This document shows, one piece after another, positions 34,298 to 43,537 of a DNA stretch of 64,000 bases (the first letter of the stretch is position 1; each line of letters starts with the position of its first letter). The DNA is from Flavobacterium gawalongense (GTDB lineage Bacteria > Bacteroidota > Bacteroidia > Flavobacteriales > Flavobacteriaceae), in the NCBI RefSeq assembly GCF_007097265.1, contig NZ_VJZP01000014.1, forward strand, positions 1 through 64,000, given 5' to 3'. A program made the translations under genes and the position numbers. The notes beneath the pieces were generated by a model. It worked only from the letters and a program-made list of their open reading frames with translations. It was not told where the DNA came from and searched no databases.

Positions 34298-35488
34298 TTA
34301 AAATTCAGATTGTTCCTCTTCTTTTTTTATTGGAGTTGGTTTTTTTATAACCTGTTTAGGTTTTACAACTGGTTCTGTTTTTATAGCTTCATCGGTTTTT
34401 ACAACCGGTTCCGTTTTTATCACTTCTTCGGCTTTTATTACGGCTGGTTTGTAAATTTTAACTGCTTCGACTTTTGGTTTTATTGGATGATAAATTTCAG
34501 TAACCCATTTTGATGGATTTTTTATTTCAGTTTTGCTTGTGGAGTACATTTCGAGATGTGAAAATGTTGCATCAGGCACTAGTCGGTTGGCGTTAAGATA
34601 CTGGGATGTTTTATCCAAAGCTTTTTGCCTGTGGGAATAATCGCCAGTTAAAACGGTTTTTACCGCTTCGAATGCTTCTAGTTTTCCGGAATAAAGATCA
34701 CTTCCTTCGCTTGTGAAAATTTGATCTTTAATTGGTACACAAATAGATATTTTGGCAAGTCCGTTTACCACATCATAAGTGTGGTATAGTATAAAGGGTT
34801 TTCCTGTGATTGTAAGATTATTTTTTTCACAGAAGAGTATTATTTTTGGAGAAACGATTTTGTAATTTTTAATAACACTAGAAATTTTGCTGGTAAAAGT
34901 TTGATGCAAATAAAAAGTCTCGGGTTTTTTTACTAAACCTTCCACTTTTACTGAATAAGTATTTATTTCATAATCAAGAGTTTTGTCTAAGTTGGCTAAG
35001 CTTTTTTCATATAGGCCACCGATAATTTTTTCAACACCACCATTGAAAGCAGAATATATTTTAAAAAGAAAGCTCATTTTTCCTTTTGTTCTCCAAGTTA
35101 CTTTAGTTCCTCCGACAGTGTCTTTAAAACTCCAAAAAACATCAGACATCGTACCATCAGAATTCATTTTTTGAGAAATGCTGTCATTTTCTTTTACAAA
35201 AATTGTTTTGATTTCACCACTGCCACTTTTTCCTTCCCATGAATAAGAGGCGCCTTTTCCAATAGTATTTTGAGGATACGTTATTTTTATCTCAGGATCT
35301 TCTACGGCCCATGAACCAAAGTCTTCCCAATTTTTAAAATCATTGACAAAATTAAACACTGCTGATTTTGGGGAATTAATGACTTTGCTTCTTTCTACAG
35401 TAAAATCTCCTTTTTGTGTTGCAATAAAAATGGATAGTGCAACTAAGCTAAGTAATAGTAAAAGAAATAGATATTTTAAAATCCTCAT
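34298..35488 (-). CDS. SRPBCC-family protein with GyrI-like domain and Lys/Glu/Val repeats
   Basis: A 396-residue protein with an N-terminal hydrophobic anchor (LKYLFLLLLLSLVALSIFIA). The SRPBCC/polyketide-cyclase fold spans about 30-170 (FNFVNDFKNWEDFGSWAVED). A second domain, about 175-335, resembles the effector-binding (GyrI-like) fold of AraC-type regulators. The tail is a low-complexity segment of repeated EPVVKTDEAIKT-like units. Likely binds a hydrophobic ligand at the membrane; ligand unknown. Confidence 0.75.
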   Translation of the reverse strand: MRILKYLFLLLLLSLVALSIFIATQKGDFTVERSKVINSPKSAVFNFVNDFKNWEDFGSWAVEDPEIKITYPQNTIGKGASYSWEGKSGSGEIKTIFVKENDSISQKMNSDGTMSDVFWSFKDTVGGTKVTWRTKGKMSFLFKIYSAFNGGVEKIIGGLYEKSLANLDKTLDYEINTYSVKVEGLVKKPETFYLHQTFTSKISSVIKNYKIVSPKIILFCEKNNLTITGKPFILYHTYDVVNGLAKISICVPIKDQIFTSEGSDLYSGKLEAFEAVKTVLTGDYSHRQKALDKTSQYLNANRLVPDATFSHLEMYSTSKTEIKNPSKWVTEIYHPIKPKVEAVKIYKPAVIKAEEVIKTEPVVKTDEAIKTEPVVKPKQVIKKPTPIKKEEEQSEF

Positions 35489-35733
35489 GGTAATAGGCTG
35501 TTTTAACTTGTAAAGTTAAAAATTTTATTAATATAGTTGAATAAGTATCAAAAAATTATAAAAGAGGTTCTTTTAGTTCGTTGTAATTTGAATAATTTTT
35601 TTGAAACTTAATTTCCATTTTATAAACTCTGAATTCAAAAAAATATTGGATTGAAAGTATAATGGCTATTTTAGTTGCATCGTAATAACGAAAATTTGGG
35701 AGATGGTTTTTTATTATTTATTTAAAGAATCTA

Positions 35734-35741
35734 TATATTTG
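35734..35741 (+). promoter_or_regulatory. -7 promoter box of the M49 peptidase gene
   Basis: TATATTTG, a perfect TAnnTTTG match, 40 bases before the start codon. The -33 region has no TTG. Confidence 0.5.
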
Positions 35742-35780
35742 TTGAATAATAGTTCATTTAACCCCTAAATATAATTAATA

Positions 35781-37817
35781 ATGAAATTACTTAAAATTTC
35801 AAGTGTTTTAATTACTCTTGCTATTTCTGCTATTTGTAGTGCACAAATAACAAAAAAAGTTGAAGTAAAAATGACAGAAAAGGACTCTTTTGATTATGTT
35901 GTAGAGCAATTTGCAGACATTAAAGTGTTACGTTATCAAATTCCAGGTTGGGAAAATCTTACCCTAAAAGAACAAAGATTAGTTTATTATTTGACACAAG
36001 CCGGAACTTCGGGTCGCGATATAATGTGGGACCAAAATTATAAATACAATCTAAAAATCAGAAAAGCGTTAGAGAATATTTACAAAAATTATAAAGGGGA
36101 TAAAACCTCCGAAGACTGGAAAAATTTTGAAATTTACCTTAAAAGGGTTTGGTTCTCAAATGGAATACACCATCATTATTCCAGTGATAAAATTAAGCCA
36201 GGTTTTTCTGCAGCCTATTTCGATGGTTTAATGAAAGTGACTAAAACAGCTTTGTCACCAGCTATTGCAGTTATTATCTTTAATGATATTGATGCAAAGA
36301 AAGTTAATCTTGATGAATCGAAAGGTTTATTGGAAGGCTCCGCAATTAACTTCTACGGAAAAGGAATTTCATTAAAAGAAACGGAAGATTTCTATGCTAA
36401 GAAAAAAAGTCCAGATCCTAAAAAGCCATATTCTTATGGTTTGAATTCTAAATTAGTTCGCAATGCAAAAGGACAATTAGTAGAAAAAGTTTGGAAAAGT
36501 GGCGGTATGTATGGAGCGGCTATCGATAAAGTTATTTATTGGTTAGAAAAAGCCAAAATTGTTGCCGAGAATAAAAAACAAGCGGATGCTTTAGGATTAC
36601 TGATAAGTTATTACAAAACGGGTAGTTTGAAAACTTGGGATGACTATAACATTGCTTGGTTGCATGCAACTGAAGGAAATATTGACTATATCAATGGCTT
36701 TATCGAAGTGTACAATGATCCATTAGGATATAGAGGTTCTTATGAAGGAATCGTTCAGATAAAAGATTTTGACATGTCGGCAAAAATGGAAGTAGTGTCC
36801 AAAAACGCTCAATGGTTTGAAGATAATTCTCCATTGATGCCAGAACATAAAAAGAAAAATGTAGTAGGGGTTTCTTATAAAACGGTTATTGTAGCAGGAG
36901 AATCAGGTGATGCATCACCAAGTACACCTATTGGAGTAAATCTTCCTAACGCAGATTGGATTCGTGCTGAACATGGTTCGAAATCCGTTTCTTTAAGTAA
37001 TATTATTGATTCGTACGCTAAAGCTGCCGGAAAAGGAAAATTAGAGGAATTTGCAAATGACGAAGAAGAAATTGTCTTGGCAAAAAAATATGGAGAAATA
37101 GGAGGTAAGATGCATACTGCTTTACACGAAGTAGTTGGTCATGCCTCAGGACAAATTAATCCGGGAGTGGGAACTCCAAAAGAATCGTTGAAAAGCTATG
37201 CCTCAACACTTGAAGAAGGAAGAGCGGATCTAGTGGGATTATATTATTTGTATAACCCAAAATTACAAGAATTAGGATTAGTTGATGATTGGAAAAAACT
37301 GGGGATGGAGTCTTATAATAATTATATCAGAAATGGATTAATGATGCAATTGGTACGTTTAGAATTAGGTGCTAATATTGAAGAATCACATATGAGAAAT
37401 CGCCAGTGGGTTAGTGCCTGGGTTTTTGAAAAAGGAAAAAATGACAATGTTATTGAGAAAATTACTCGCGATGGAAAAACGTATTTCAATATTACGGATT
37501 ATGAAAAACTACATGATTTATTTGGGCAATTGCTAAGAGAAGTGCAACGAATCAAATCAGAAGGTGATTTTAACGCAGGAAAAGCATTAGTGGAAAATTA
37601 TGGTGTAAAAGTAGATCAGAAATTGCATGCCGAAGTTTTAGCGCGTAATAAACAATTTGCTTCTGCTGCTTATAGTGGTTTTGTAAATCCAGTATTGGTT
37701 CCAAAGTTAGATAAAAAAGGTAGAATTATTTCGATAGAAGTACAGCAACCGAAAACATTTGCGGAACAAATGTTGAAATATTCTAAAACCTTTGGGTTTT
37801 TGCCTTCGGAAAACTAG
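35781..37817 (+). CDS. M49-family zinc peptidase (dipeptidyl-peptidase III type)
   Basis: A 678-residue exported metallopeptidase (signal peptide ending AICSAQ) that removes dipeptides from peptide N-termini. The M49 zinc motif HExxGH is HEVVGH at residues 449-454 (ligands H449, H454; catalytic E450), with the second motif EEGRAD at 478-483 supplying the third ligand. Normal DPP III enzymes have HEXXGH and EECRAE, so the motifs are slightly divergent as usual for Bacteroidota. The signal peptide points to the periplasm. Such genes are sometimes misnamed dihydrofolate reductase; no DHFR domain is present. Confidence 0.92.
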   Translation: MKLLKISSVLITLAISAICSAQITKKVEVKMTEKDSFDYVVEQFADIKVLRYQIPGWENLTLKEQRLVYYLTQAGTSGRDIMWDQNYKYNLKIRKALENIYKNYKGDKTSEDWKNFEIYLKRVWFSNGIHHHYSSDKIKPGFSAAYFDGLMKVTKTALSPAIAVIIFNDIDAKKVNLDESKGLLEGSAINFYGKGISLKETEDFYAKKKSPDPKKPYSYGLNSKLVRNAKGQLVEKVWKSGGMYGAAIDKVIYWLEKAKIVAENKKQADALGLLISYYKTGSLKTWDDYNIAWLHATEGNIDYINGFIEVYNDPLGYRGSYEGIVQIKDFDMSAKMEVVSKNAQWFEDNSPLMPEHKKKNVVGVSYKTVIVAGESGDASPSTPIGVNLPNADWIRAEHGSKSVSLSNIIDSYAKAAGKGKLEEFANDEEEIVLAKKYGEIGGKMHTALHEVVGHASGQINPGVGTPKESLKSYASTLEEGRADLVGLYYLYNPKLQELGLVDDWKKLGMESYNNYIRNGLMMQLVRLELGANIEESHMRNRQWVSAWVFEKGKNDNVIEKITRDGKTYFNITDYEKLHDLFGQLLREVQRIKSEGDFNAGKALVENYGVKVDQKLHAEVLARNKQFASAAYSGFVNPVLVPKLDKKGRIISIEVQQPKTFAEQMLKYSKTFGFLPSEN

Positions 37818-37908
37818 AAGTATAGTGTAAATAAAAAATGCTCATTTTGAATTGACCCCAAAAAGTTAGACGCTATTTGAGGTTATTTTTTATTCCAAAA
37901 TAAAGATT

Positions 37909-38097
37909 TTAACGTTTAAAAAATATTTTTATCATAAACAGAATTCCAATAAAAATTAAGAAACCTACTAATATCTTGTAATTACCTTTATAAAACTCTT
38001 TATGTATTCTTAAATCTTTTCGGTAGGCATAAATTGCTGCAATAACAAAAGCAACAAAAAAACAGCCTGCAAACACTAATTGTCCTTGACTAAACAT
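37909..38097 (-). CDS. small membrane protein of unknown function
   Basis: A 62-residue protein with two transmembrane helices (FAGCFFVAFVIAAIYAY and ILVGFLIFIGILFMIKIFF) and a short basic loop between. Regular hydrophobic spacing and a lone open frame of this shape support it. Small proteins of this kind are widespread in Flavobacteria, but no function is known. Confidence 0.6.
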   Translation of the reverse strand: MFSQGQLVFAGCFFVAFVIAAIYAYRKDLRIHKEFYKGNYKILVGFLIFIGILFMIKIFFKR

Positions 38098-38178
38098 ATT
38101 TTAAATTATTTCAGGCAAATTTAGTTAATTGTTTAGAAATAGTTACTAATTTGCCTTTTCATTTAATAAAATAAAAAT

Positions 38179-38568
38179 ATGCAAAAACAAATAAACTCAG
38201 TTAAGGAATTTCATACTGCATTTAAAATAGGGCATAGTGAAATTCCTACGGCCGATTTAGGAGAAAGTAAGCACACTCTTCGTTACAACTTGATGAAAGA
38301 GGAAAACGAAGAATATCTGGAAGCAGTTCAAAATAATGATTTAGTAGAAATTGCAGACGCACTTGGCGATATGATGTATATTCTGTGTGGAACTATTATT
38401 GAACATGGCTTGCAACATAAAATAGAAGAAGTTTTTGACGAAATTCAACGCAGTAATATGAGTAAGTTGGACGAAGATGGAAAACCTATTTACCGAGAAG
38501 ATGGAAAAGTAATGAAGGGGCCTAATTATTTCAAACCAGATTTTTCTAAAATACTGGATAATATATAG
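38179..38568 (+). CDS. MazG-like nucleotide pyrophosphohydrolase
   Basis: A 129-residue all-alpha NTP pyrophosphohydrolase with metal-binding acidic motifs EENEEYLEA (about 53-61) and EIADALGDMMYIL (about 72-84), the EExxE and ExxD pattern of the MazG/PRA-PH superfamily. It cleaves nucleoside triphosphates or related compounds to monophosphate and pyrophosphate; exact substrate unknown. It is a single gene, with ATG preceded by a weak purine-rich region. Confidence 0.85.
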   Translation: MQKQINSVKEFHTAFKIGHSEIPTADLGESKHTLRYNLMKEENEEYLEAVQNNDLVEIADALGDMMYILCGTIIEHGLQHKIEEVFDEIQRSNMSKLDEDGKPIYREDGKVMKGPNYFKPDFSKILDNI

Positions 38569-38659
38569 CAGTTTACAGATTGCAGTTATGAAACATTCAT
38601 ATAAATAACCAAGTTATGAGCAAGCTTACCAAAAATGCACAGAAAAACATTATCAAGAA

Positions 38660-38995
38660 ATGAAGCTGATGAAATTTATAAAGTATTTATTGAACTTTGC
38701 CGGAGTTTGTTTAATGAGTTGGTTTGTGTTTTTATCTTATGCACTTATTGTCAGATTTCCAGATTGCGATAACATTATGAATTTAATTTGGAATATAATC
38801 GTAGAACTCATTCCAATAATGATTTTCTATCTAATTGTAATAACGGGTGTTAATTATGTTGCCGAAAGAAAAATCGAAAAGAAGCAATTCTCAAAAGAAT
38901 TTTTACTCCTTTTTTTAATTAATTTACTTTTGATAATATTGGCTATGATTTATTTTTCCTATGAATTTTACACACATTGTGGAGAAATCAGCTAA
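38660..38995 (+). CDS. small integral membrane protein of unknown function
   Basis: A 111-residue protein with three hydrophobic helices (LLNFAGVCLMSWFVFLSYAL; LIPIMIFYLIVITGVNYV; LLLFLINLLLIILAMIYF). No family was recognised. Its start directly follows a short intergenic region after the MazG-like gene. The codon and residue pattern is coding-like, but nothing indicates a role. Confidence 0.55.
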   Translation: MKLMKFIKYLLNFAGVCLMSWFVFLSYALIVRFPDCDNIMNLIWNIIVELIPIMIFYLIVITGVNYVAERKIEKKQFSKEFLLLFLINLLLIILAMIYFSYEFYTHCGEIS

Positions 38996-39172
38996 AAGAA
39001 ATGAATAATGCCAACTCATAAAAGCGGTTTTGCCGGATTTGGGTATTAGTTTTTAATTTGAAGTTGGTCTTGTACTTGAATGAAAAGTGATAAACCGAAA
39101 TATAAATCTGAATTTAATCCAAAACTCGAGTAAAGACACGAAGACATTAACTTTGATAGTTATGCAAAGCAT

Positions 39173-39211
39173 AAAAAAAGCGATTTTCAGTATGAAAATC
39201 GCTTTTTTTAT
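39173..39211 (-). terminator. terminator of ilvE
   Basis: A perfect stem of GCGATTTTC and GAAAATCGC extended by A/T runs, with loop AGTAT, 20 bases past the ilvE stop on the minus strand. Confidence 0.9.
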
Positions 39212-39231
39212 AAATCTAGAAATTAGGAAAT

Positions 39232-40299
39232 TTACACTTTAACAGTCCAACCAAAAGTATCTTCCTCCAATTTATTTTGGATATTGGTCAATTTATCTTT
39301 TAATTGTAATGCTATAGCGTTTTCAATTTTTGGTAATTCATGATAAACATCTTTATAAGAGAATCCAGAAATTGGACTTACCACCGCAGCGGTTCCGGCT
39401 CCAAATATTTCTTTCAAAGTTCCATTTTCAGAAGCTTCAACAAGTTCTGAAACTAAAACGGGACGAATTTCTACATTTATGCCTTCACTTTTTGCTAAAT
39501 CAATTAGCGTTTTTCGGGTTACACCATCAAGAATTCTTTCGCTTACAGGAGCAGTTAGTAAAGTGTCGTTTATTCTAAAAAATACATTCATTGTACCTGC
39601 TTCTTCAAGTTTGGTATGCGTTGCATCATCAGTCCAAATTACTTGTTGAAATCCTTCTTTATTAGCTAAGTCGGTAGGGTAAAACTGCGCAGCATAATTT
39701 CCGGCAGCTTTTGCAGCTCCTATTCCTCCATTTGCAGCTCTACTAAAATGTTCCGCAATAAGTACTTTAACATCACCAGAATAATAAGCTGATACAGGAG
39801 ACAAAATAATCATGAATTTATAATCATCTGATGGATTTGCAATTACTCCAGTGCCTGTAGCAATCATAAACGGTCTAATATACATGGAATTTCCTTTTCC
39901 TTTTTTTATCCAAGCTTCATCTAATTGTAACAATTGATTTAGACCATTCATAAATACATCTTCCGGAACTTCTGGCATAGCCATTCTTACAGCAGATTTA
40001 TTGAAACGGTTGTAATTTTCATCAGGTCTAAAAAGCCAAATGTCATTATTGTCATCTTTGTATGCTTTCATACCTTCAAAAATAGCTTGGCCATAATGAA
40101 AAACTCTTGTAGACGGATCTAACAAAAAAGGAGCGTAAGGCTTAATGACCGGTTTTTGCCATTCCCCATTTTTAAAATCACATTCGAATAAATGATCTGT
40201 AAAAACAGAACCAAAGCTTAAGTTTTCAAAATCTACTTCATTTATTTTTGAAGTAGGAGCTTTAATTATTTCAATTTTGCTAGTTTGAGTTGTACTCAT
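39232..40299 (-). CDS. ilvE: branched-chain amino-acid aminotransferase
   Basis: A 355-residue fold-IV PLP enzyme that transfers amino groups between branched-chain amino acids and 2-oxoglutarate. The PLP-binding Lys is K197 in GIGAAKAAGNYA; Tyr and Arg cofactor and substrate contacts occur in RPFMIATGTG and the conserved EAGTMNVFF and LDGVTRKTL segments follow. The long-form (eukaryote/Bacteroidota) variant matches the length. A TAATTTTG -7 box lies about 90 bases upstream, giving a leader of roughly 80 bases; no attenuator was recognised. Confidence 0.95.
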   Translation of the reverse strand: MSTTQTSKIEIIKAPTSKINEVDFENLSFGSVFTDHLFECDFKNGEWQKPVIKPYAPFLLDPSTRVFHYGQAIFEGMKAYKDDNNDIWLFRPDENYNRFNKSAVRMAMPEVPEDVFMNGLNQLLQLDEAWIKKGKGNSMYIRPFMIATGTGVIANPSDDYKFMIILSPVSAYYSGDVKVLIAEHFSRAANGGIGAAKAAGNYAAQFYPTDLANKEGFQQVIWTDDATHTKLEEAGTMNVFFRINDTLLTAPVSERILDGVTRKTLIDLAKSEGINVEIRPVLVSELVEASENGTLKEIFGAGTAAVVSPISGFSYKDVYHELPKIENAIALQLKDKLTNIQNKLEEDTFGWTVKV

Positions 40300-40388
40300 A
40301 ATAAGGTATTGTTTATTTTTATTTTTTATAAGTGATATGCTTGAGTATTAAAATCTTTGGTTTTTTACAAAGCGAACTTTAATGTTTG

Positions 40389-40396
40389 CAAAATTA
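40389..40396 (-). promoter_or_regulatory. possible -7 promoter box of ilvE
   Basis: TAATTTTG on the minus strand fits TAnnTTTG, about 90 bases before ilvE. The surrounding 300-bp gap otherwise shows nothing recognisable. Confidence 0.35.
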
Positions 40397-40606
40397 AATA
40401 AAAATCACTGAAATACTTATGATTATTCCATTAATTATAGCATTTAACTGTGATTTGTTTATATTTTAAAAAATGGAAATAAATAGAGTCAATTTATATG
40501 AAATTTATAAAAAATATAGATTTTTTGAGACTATTACGTTTTAGTTTTGATTAAATTTGACCGTCTGATAAAGCTATTAAACTAAGAACAACCTCAAATT
40601 ATAATT

Positions 40607-41269
40607 TTGAAAAGAGAAATAATCCAAACACTTGACGGTTCCACAACTATTCATTTACAGGAATGGGATGAATGTTATCATTCTAAACACGGGGCAATAC
40701 AGGAAGCGCAACACGTTTTTATCAAAAATGGATTGTCTTTATTTCAAAACAGACAAATTTCTATTTTAGAAATTGGTTTTGGAACAGGTTTGAATGCGTT
40801 TATCACTTTTCTGGAAGCACGAAAAATGAATCAATCGATCGATTATGTAGGAGTGGAGGCCTATCCGATATCAGCAGAGGAAGTTGTATCTATGAATTAT
40901 GTTGATGAGCTGAATGCGGGCAGTGAAAGTGCTGTGTTTAAAAAAATGCATGAAAGTAATTGGGGAGAACAGATTGTTTTGAGCAATGATTTTTTATTGA
41001 CAAAAAGAAAACAATTTTTTGAAGAAATTGATGATTTAGAAAAATTTGATTTAATCTATTTTGACGCTTTTGGATATAGAGTTCAGCCGGAATTATGGAG
41101 TACCGAAATTTTTAAAAAAATGTATAATAGCCTTAAACCAAAAGGAGTTTTGGTTACTTATGCAGCTCGAGGTGTTGTAAAAAGGAGTATGATAGAAGTA
41201 GGCTTTACTGTCGAGAAACTAGAAGGCCCTCCTGGGAAAAGAGAAATGTTTCGTGCCAAAAAAAAATAA
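40607..41269 (+). CDS. mnmD: tRNA 5-methylaminomethyl-2-thiouridine methyltransferase
   Basis: A 220-residue stand-alone SAM-dependent methyltransferase finishing the wobble-uridine modification mnm5s2U34. The SAM motif is ILEIGFGTGLNAF (about 50-62); DLIYFDAFGYRVQPELWS carries the acidic substrate site typical of the family. The start codon is TTG at 40607; no in-frame ATG lies before the conserved N-terminus. TAAATTTG at 40552-40559 is a good -7 box. Confidence 0.92.
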   Translation: MKREIIQTLDGSTTIHLQEWDECYHSKHGAIQEAQHVFIKNGLSLFQNRQISILEIGFGTGLNAFITFLEARKMNQSIDYVGVEAYPISAEEVVSMNYVDELNAGSESAVFKKMHESNWGEQIVLSNDFLLTKRKQFFEEIDDLEKFDLIYFDAFGYRVQPELWSTEIFKKMYNSLKPKGVLVTYAARGVVKRSMIEVGFTVEKLEGPPGKREMFRAKKK

Positions 41270-41416
41270 TAAAACACGGAGATTTATAGTTTATAAATTG
41301 CTTTTTTATAGTTGAAAAAAAAAATAAAAAAGAATGTTAATTAGTCATGTTGTGTATTAAAAAAATGTATTTTTACAATAGTTAATAAAAATTGATAACC
41401 CAAATCTTAATTTATT

Positions 41417-41614
41417 ATGTCGAAAATTATGTTCGATTACACAAAATCAGTACTTGAAAGAGTAAGTTTTGACCCGATGCTTTTTTGCAAAGAATTAGAA
41501 AAAGCGATTAAAACGTTATTACCATACGAAATGGAACAATTACGAGAATGGTTGTTAAATTTCACGATTGGAAAACCAGAATTAAAACAATGTTTACTAA
41601 TCGTAAATTCATAA
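41417..41614 (+). CDS. small conserved protein of unknown function
   Basis: A 65-residue acidic/aromatic cytoplasmic protein (MSKIMFDYTKSVLERVSFD...LPYEMEQLREWLLNF). It looks like a small conserved Flavobacteria protein; no function is known. It has its own start context and is followed by a strong shared terminator, which supports it as a real gene. Confidence 0.65.
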   Translation: MSKIMFDYTKSVLERVSFDPMLFCKELEKAIKTLLPYEMEQLREWLLNFTIGKPELKQCLLIVNS

Positions 41615-41616
41615 AT

Positions 41617-41648
41617 AAAAAAGGAACCTTAAATCGGTTCCTTTTTTT
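41617..41648. terminator. bidirectional terminator
   Basis: AAAAAAGGAACC and GGTTCCTTTTTT arms with loop TTAAATC, between the convergent small gene and oxyR. Confidence 0.9.
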
Positions 41649-41651
41649 ATT

Positions 41652-42593
41652 TTATTTTTTTTGAAGTGGACTAATAATTTGGACATTTTGAAAAACAATT
41701 GCTCCTTTTATAACACCTGCAATTGTACTTCTAAGTGCATTAATTATCTGAATTTTCAATTCGCTTTTTGGGAAAATCAAGCTGACTTCTCGTGCAGGTT
41801 TTGGTTCCTTAAAATGGCGTAGCTTTATTTTGTCAGATTCTTTCAAATCTAAAGTATGCAAATAGGGTAGTAATGTAGTTCCTAAACCTTCATCGGCCAA
41901 TTTTATTAAAGTTTCAAAACTTCCGCTTTCTATTTGAAAATGATTGATTTCATTTTTACCGGTATTTTTGCATAAGTTCAAAATTCCATCGCGAAAACAA
42001 TGTCCGTCCTGCAATAGTAGAATCTCATCTAAGTTTAAATCGGAGACTTCTATTTCTTCTTTTTGGAAATTATGATGACTCTCCGGAATGTAAGCTACAA
42101 AAGGTTCAAAGTACAAAACAATTTCTTTAATTTTTTCTTCCAACAAAGGAGTTGCCGCAATGGCAGCATCAAGATGTCCGTTATTGAGTTTTGTAATAAT
42201 CTCTTCCGTGTTTAACTCTTCGATGATGAGCTTTACTTTGGGATATTTTTTTATAAAATTACTCAAAAACATGGGTAATAAGGTAGGCATAATAGTAGGA
42301 ATTATTCCTAATCTAAATTCGCCGCCAATAAACCCTTTTTGTTGTTCAACGATGTCTTGAATTCTATCCGCTTCATTAACAATGTTTTTAGCTTGATTGA
42401 CAATTTTTTGTCCAATATCCGTGAGCTGAATTGGTTTTTTTGTACGATCGAATATTTGAATGCTTAATTCTTCCTCTATTTTCTGAATTTGCATGCTCAA
42501 AGTAGGCTGAGTTACAAAACATTTTTCGGCAGCAAGAGTGAAATTTTTATGTTCGGCTACAGCCAAAACATATTTTAATTGAGTGATTGTCAT
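41652..42593 (-). CDS. oxyR: hydrogen-peroxide-sensing LysR regulator
   Basis: A 313-residue LysR-type regulator with an N-terminal winged helix-turn-helix (NFTLAAEKCFVTQPTLSMQI) and an effector domain. The redox-sensing pair is kept at the same numbering as E. coli OxyR: C199 and C208 in LLLQDGHCFRDGILNLC. On peroxide exposure these form a disulfide that switches DNA binding. It is divergent from a dps-like remnant (see 42712), a classical OxyR target. Confidence 0.93.
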   Translation of the reverse strand: MTITQLKYVLAVAEHKNFTLAAEKCFVTQPTLSMQIQKIEEELSIQIFDRTKKPIQLTDIGQKIVNQAKNIVNEADRIQDIVEQQKGFIGGEFRLGIIPTIMPTLLPMFLSNFIKKYPKVKLIIEELNTEEIITKLNNGHLDAAIAATPLLEEKIKEIVLYFEPFVAYIPESHHNFQKEEIEVSDLNLDEILLLQDGHCFRDGILNLCKNTGKNEINHFQIESGSFETLIKLADEGLGTTLLPYLHTLDLKESDKIKLRHFKEPKPAREVSLIFPKSELKIQIINALRSTIAGVIKGAIVFQNVQIISPLQKK

Positions 42594-42674
42594 GTTTATA
42601 ATAATTTCTGATGTAAATTTAGTAAAACTATAACTTTTTACTATAGTGTTTTCTATTAAAACTTATGCTAAATT

Positions 42675-42682
42675 TACATTTG
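42675..42682 (+). promoter_or_regulatory. -7 box in front of the dps-like remnant
   Basis: TACATTTG, a perfect TAnnTTTG match 30 bases before the ATG of the remnant at 42712, in the divergent region with oxyR. Confidence 0.45.
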
Positions 42683-42711
42683 AAAGAAATTATATAAAAA
42701 ACTCAATATTA

Positions 42712-42783
42712 ATGAAAATAAATATTTTAGGATTACCCGTTAAAGGATCTGAATTAATTGTAACAATACTAAAGTATCTGTGA
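42712..42783 (+). pseudogene. possible N-terminal remnant of a dps-like gene
   Basis: ATG opens a 23-codon frame, MKINILGLPVKGSELIVTIL then three residues and TGA. It resembles the starts of Flavobacterium Dps (ferritin-like, DNA-protecting) proteins, which often contain GLPVK or GLP-type sequence near residue 8. The rest of Dps is absent. It has its own -7 box and faces oxyR, the regulator of dps. The call rests on a short match and on context. Confidence 0.35.
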
Positions 42784-42842
42784 AATAATCAATAAAATTG
42801 AGAATGATTTTTTTTAAGTAAATAAAACGATTAATTTTATTT

Positions 42843-42850
42843 TACATTTG
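42843..42850 (+). promoter_or_regulatory. -7 promoter box of the carbonic anhydrase gene
   Basis: TACATTTG, a perfect TAnnTTTG match 23 bases before the ATG. The same octamer occurs at 42675. Confidence 0.5.
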
Positions 42851-42873
42851 ATTCAACAAAGACAGTATTCTTT

Positions 42874-43509
42874 ATGAGCGATTTTTATAAAAAAATATTA
42901 GAAAATAATAAAAAATGGGTCGAAACTTCTTTAGCTAGTGATCCAAATTATTTTGAAGATTTAGCCAAAGGACAAACACCACCATTATTATGGATTGGTT
43001 GTTCGGATAGTAGGGTTCCGGCAAATGAAATCGTTGGTGCAAAACCAGGAGAGGTTTTTGTTCATCGAAACATTGCCAATATGGTAATCCATTCCGACAT
43101 GAATATGTTAAGTGTTTTGGATTATGCCGTGAATGTTTTGAAAGTAAAACATGTACTTGTTTGTGGTCATTATGGCTGTGGTGGTATAAAAGCTGCTATG
43201 GGTAATGAATCTATTGGGATTATTGATAATTGGATTCGACATATAAAAGATGTATATCGTTTGCATAACGAATATTTGGATTCGATTACTGATGAAAATG
43301 AGCGATTTAATGCTTTTGTAGAAATTAATGTGAAGGAGCAAGTATTTGATTTGGCTAAAACTTCTATTGTGCAATCAGCTTGGAAAAACGGACAAGAATT
43401 AACATTACACGGTTGGGCATACGGATTGAATTCTGGATTTGTAACTGATTTGGATGTCAATGTCAGTTCCGATAAAGATTTGGATAATGTATACCAATTA
43501 AAATTTTAA
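42874..43509 (+). CDS. can: beta-class carbonic anhydrase
   Basis: A 211-residue enzyme interconverting CO2 and bicarbonate in the cytoplasm. Zinc ligands are C43 in GCSDSRVPA, H99 and C102 in CGHYGCGG, with the Asp45/Arg47 dyad of the beta class. Length and motif order are standard. It has its own promoter and terminator. Confidence 0.96.
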   Translation: MSDFYKKILENNKKWVETSLASDPNYFEDLAKGQTPPLLWIGCSDSRVPANEIVGAKPGEVFVHRNIANMVIHSDMNMLSVLDYAVNVLKVKHVLVCGHYGCGGIKAAMGNESIGIIDNWIRHIKDVYRLHNEYLDSITDENERFNAFVEINVKEQVFDLAKTSIVQSAWKNGQELTLHGWAYGLNSGFVTDLDVNVSSDKDLDNVYQLKF

Positions 43510-43537
43510 AAAAAAATCGCTTTCGGGCGATTTTTTT
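43508..43537. terminator. bidirectional terminator after carbonic anhydrase
   Basis: AAATCGC and GCGATTT arms around TTTCGG, with A and T runs, overlapping the end of the convergent LETM1-related gene. Confidence 0.88.

Noticed and set aside
35781..37817. Dihydrofolate reductase
   Set aside because: Close relatives sometimes carry this name, but the sequence has the M49 motifs HEVVGH and EEGRAD, a signal peptide and a length of 678 residues.
43108..43460. Antisense open frames of 88 and 96 codons inside the carbonic anhydrase gene
   Set aside because: The sense frame has all zinc ligands and catalytic residues; the antisense frames show no recognisable features.
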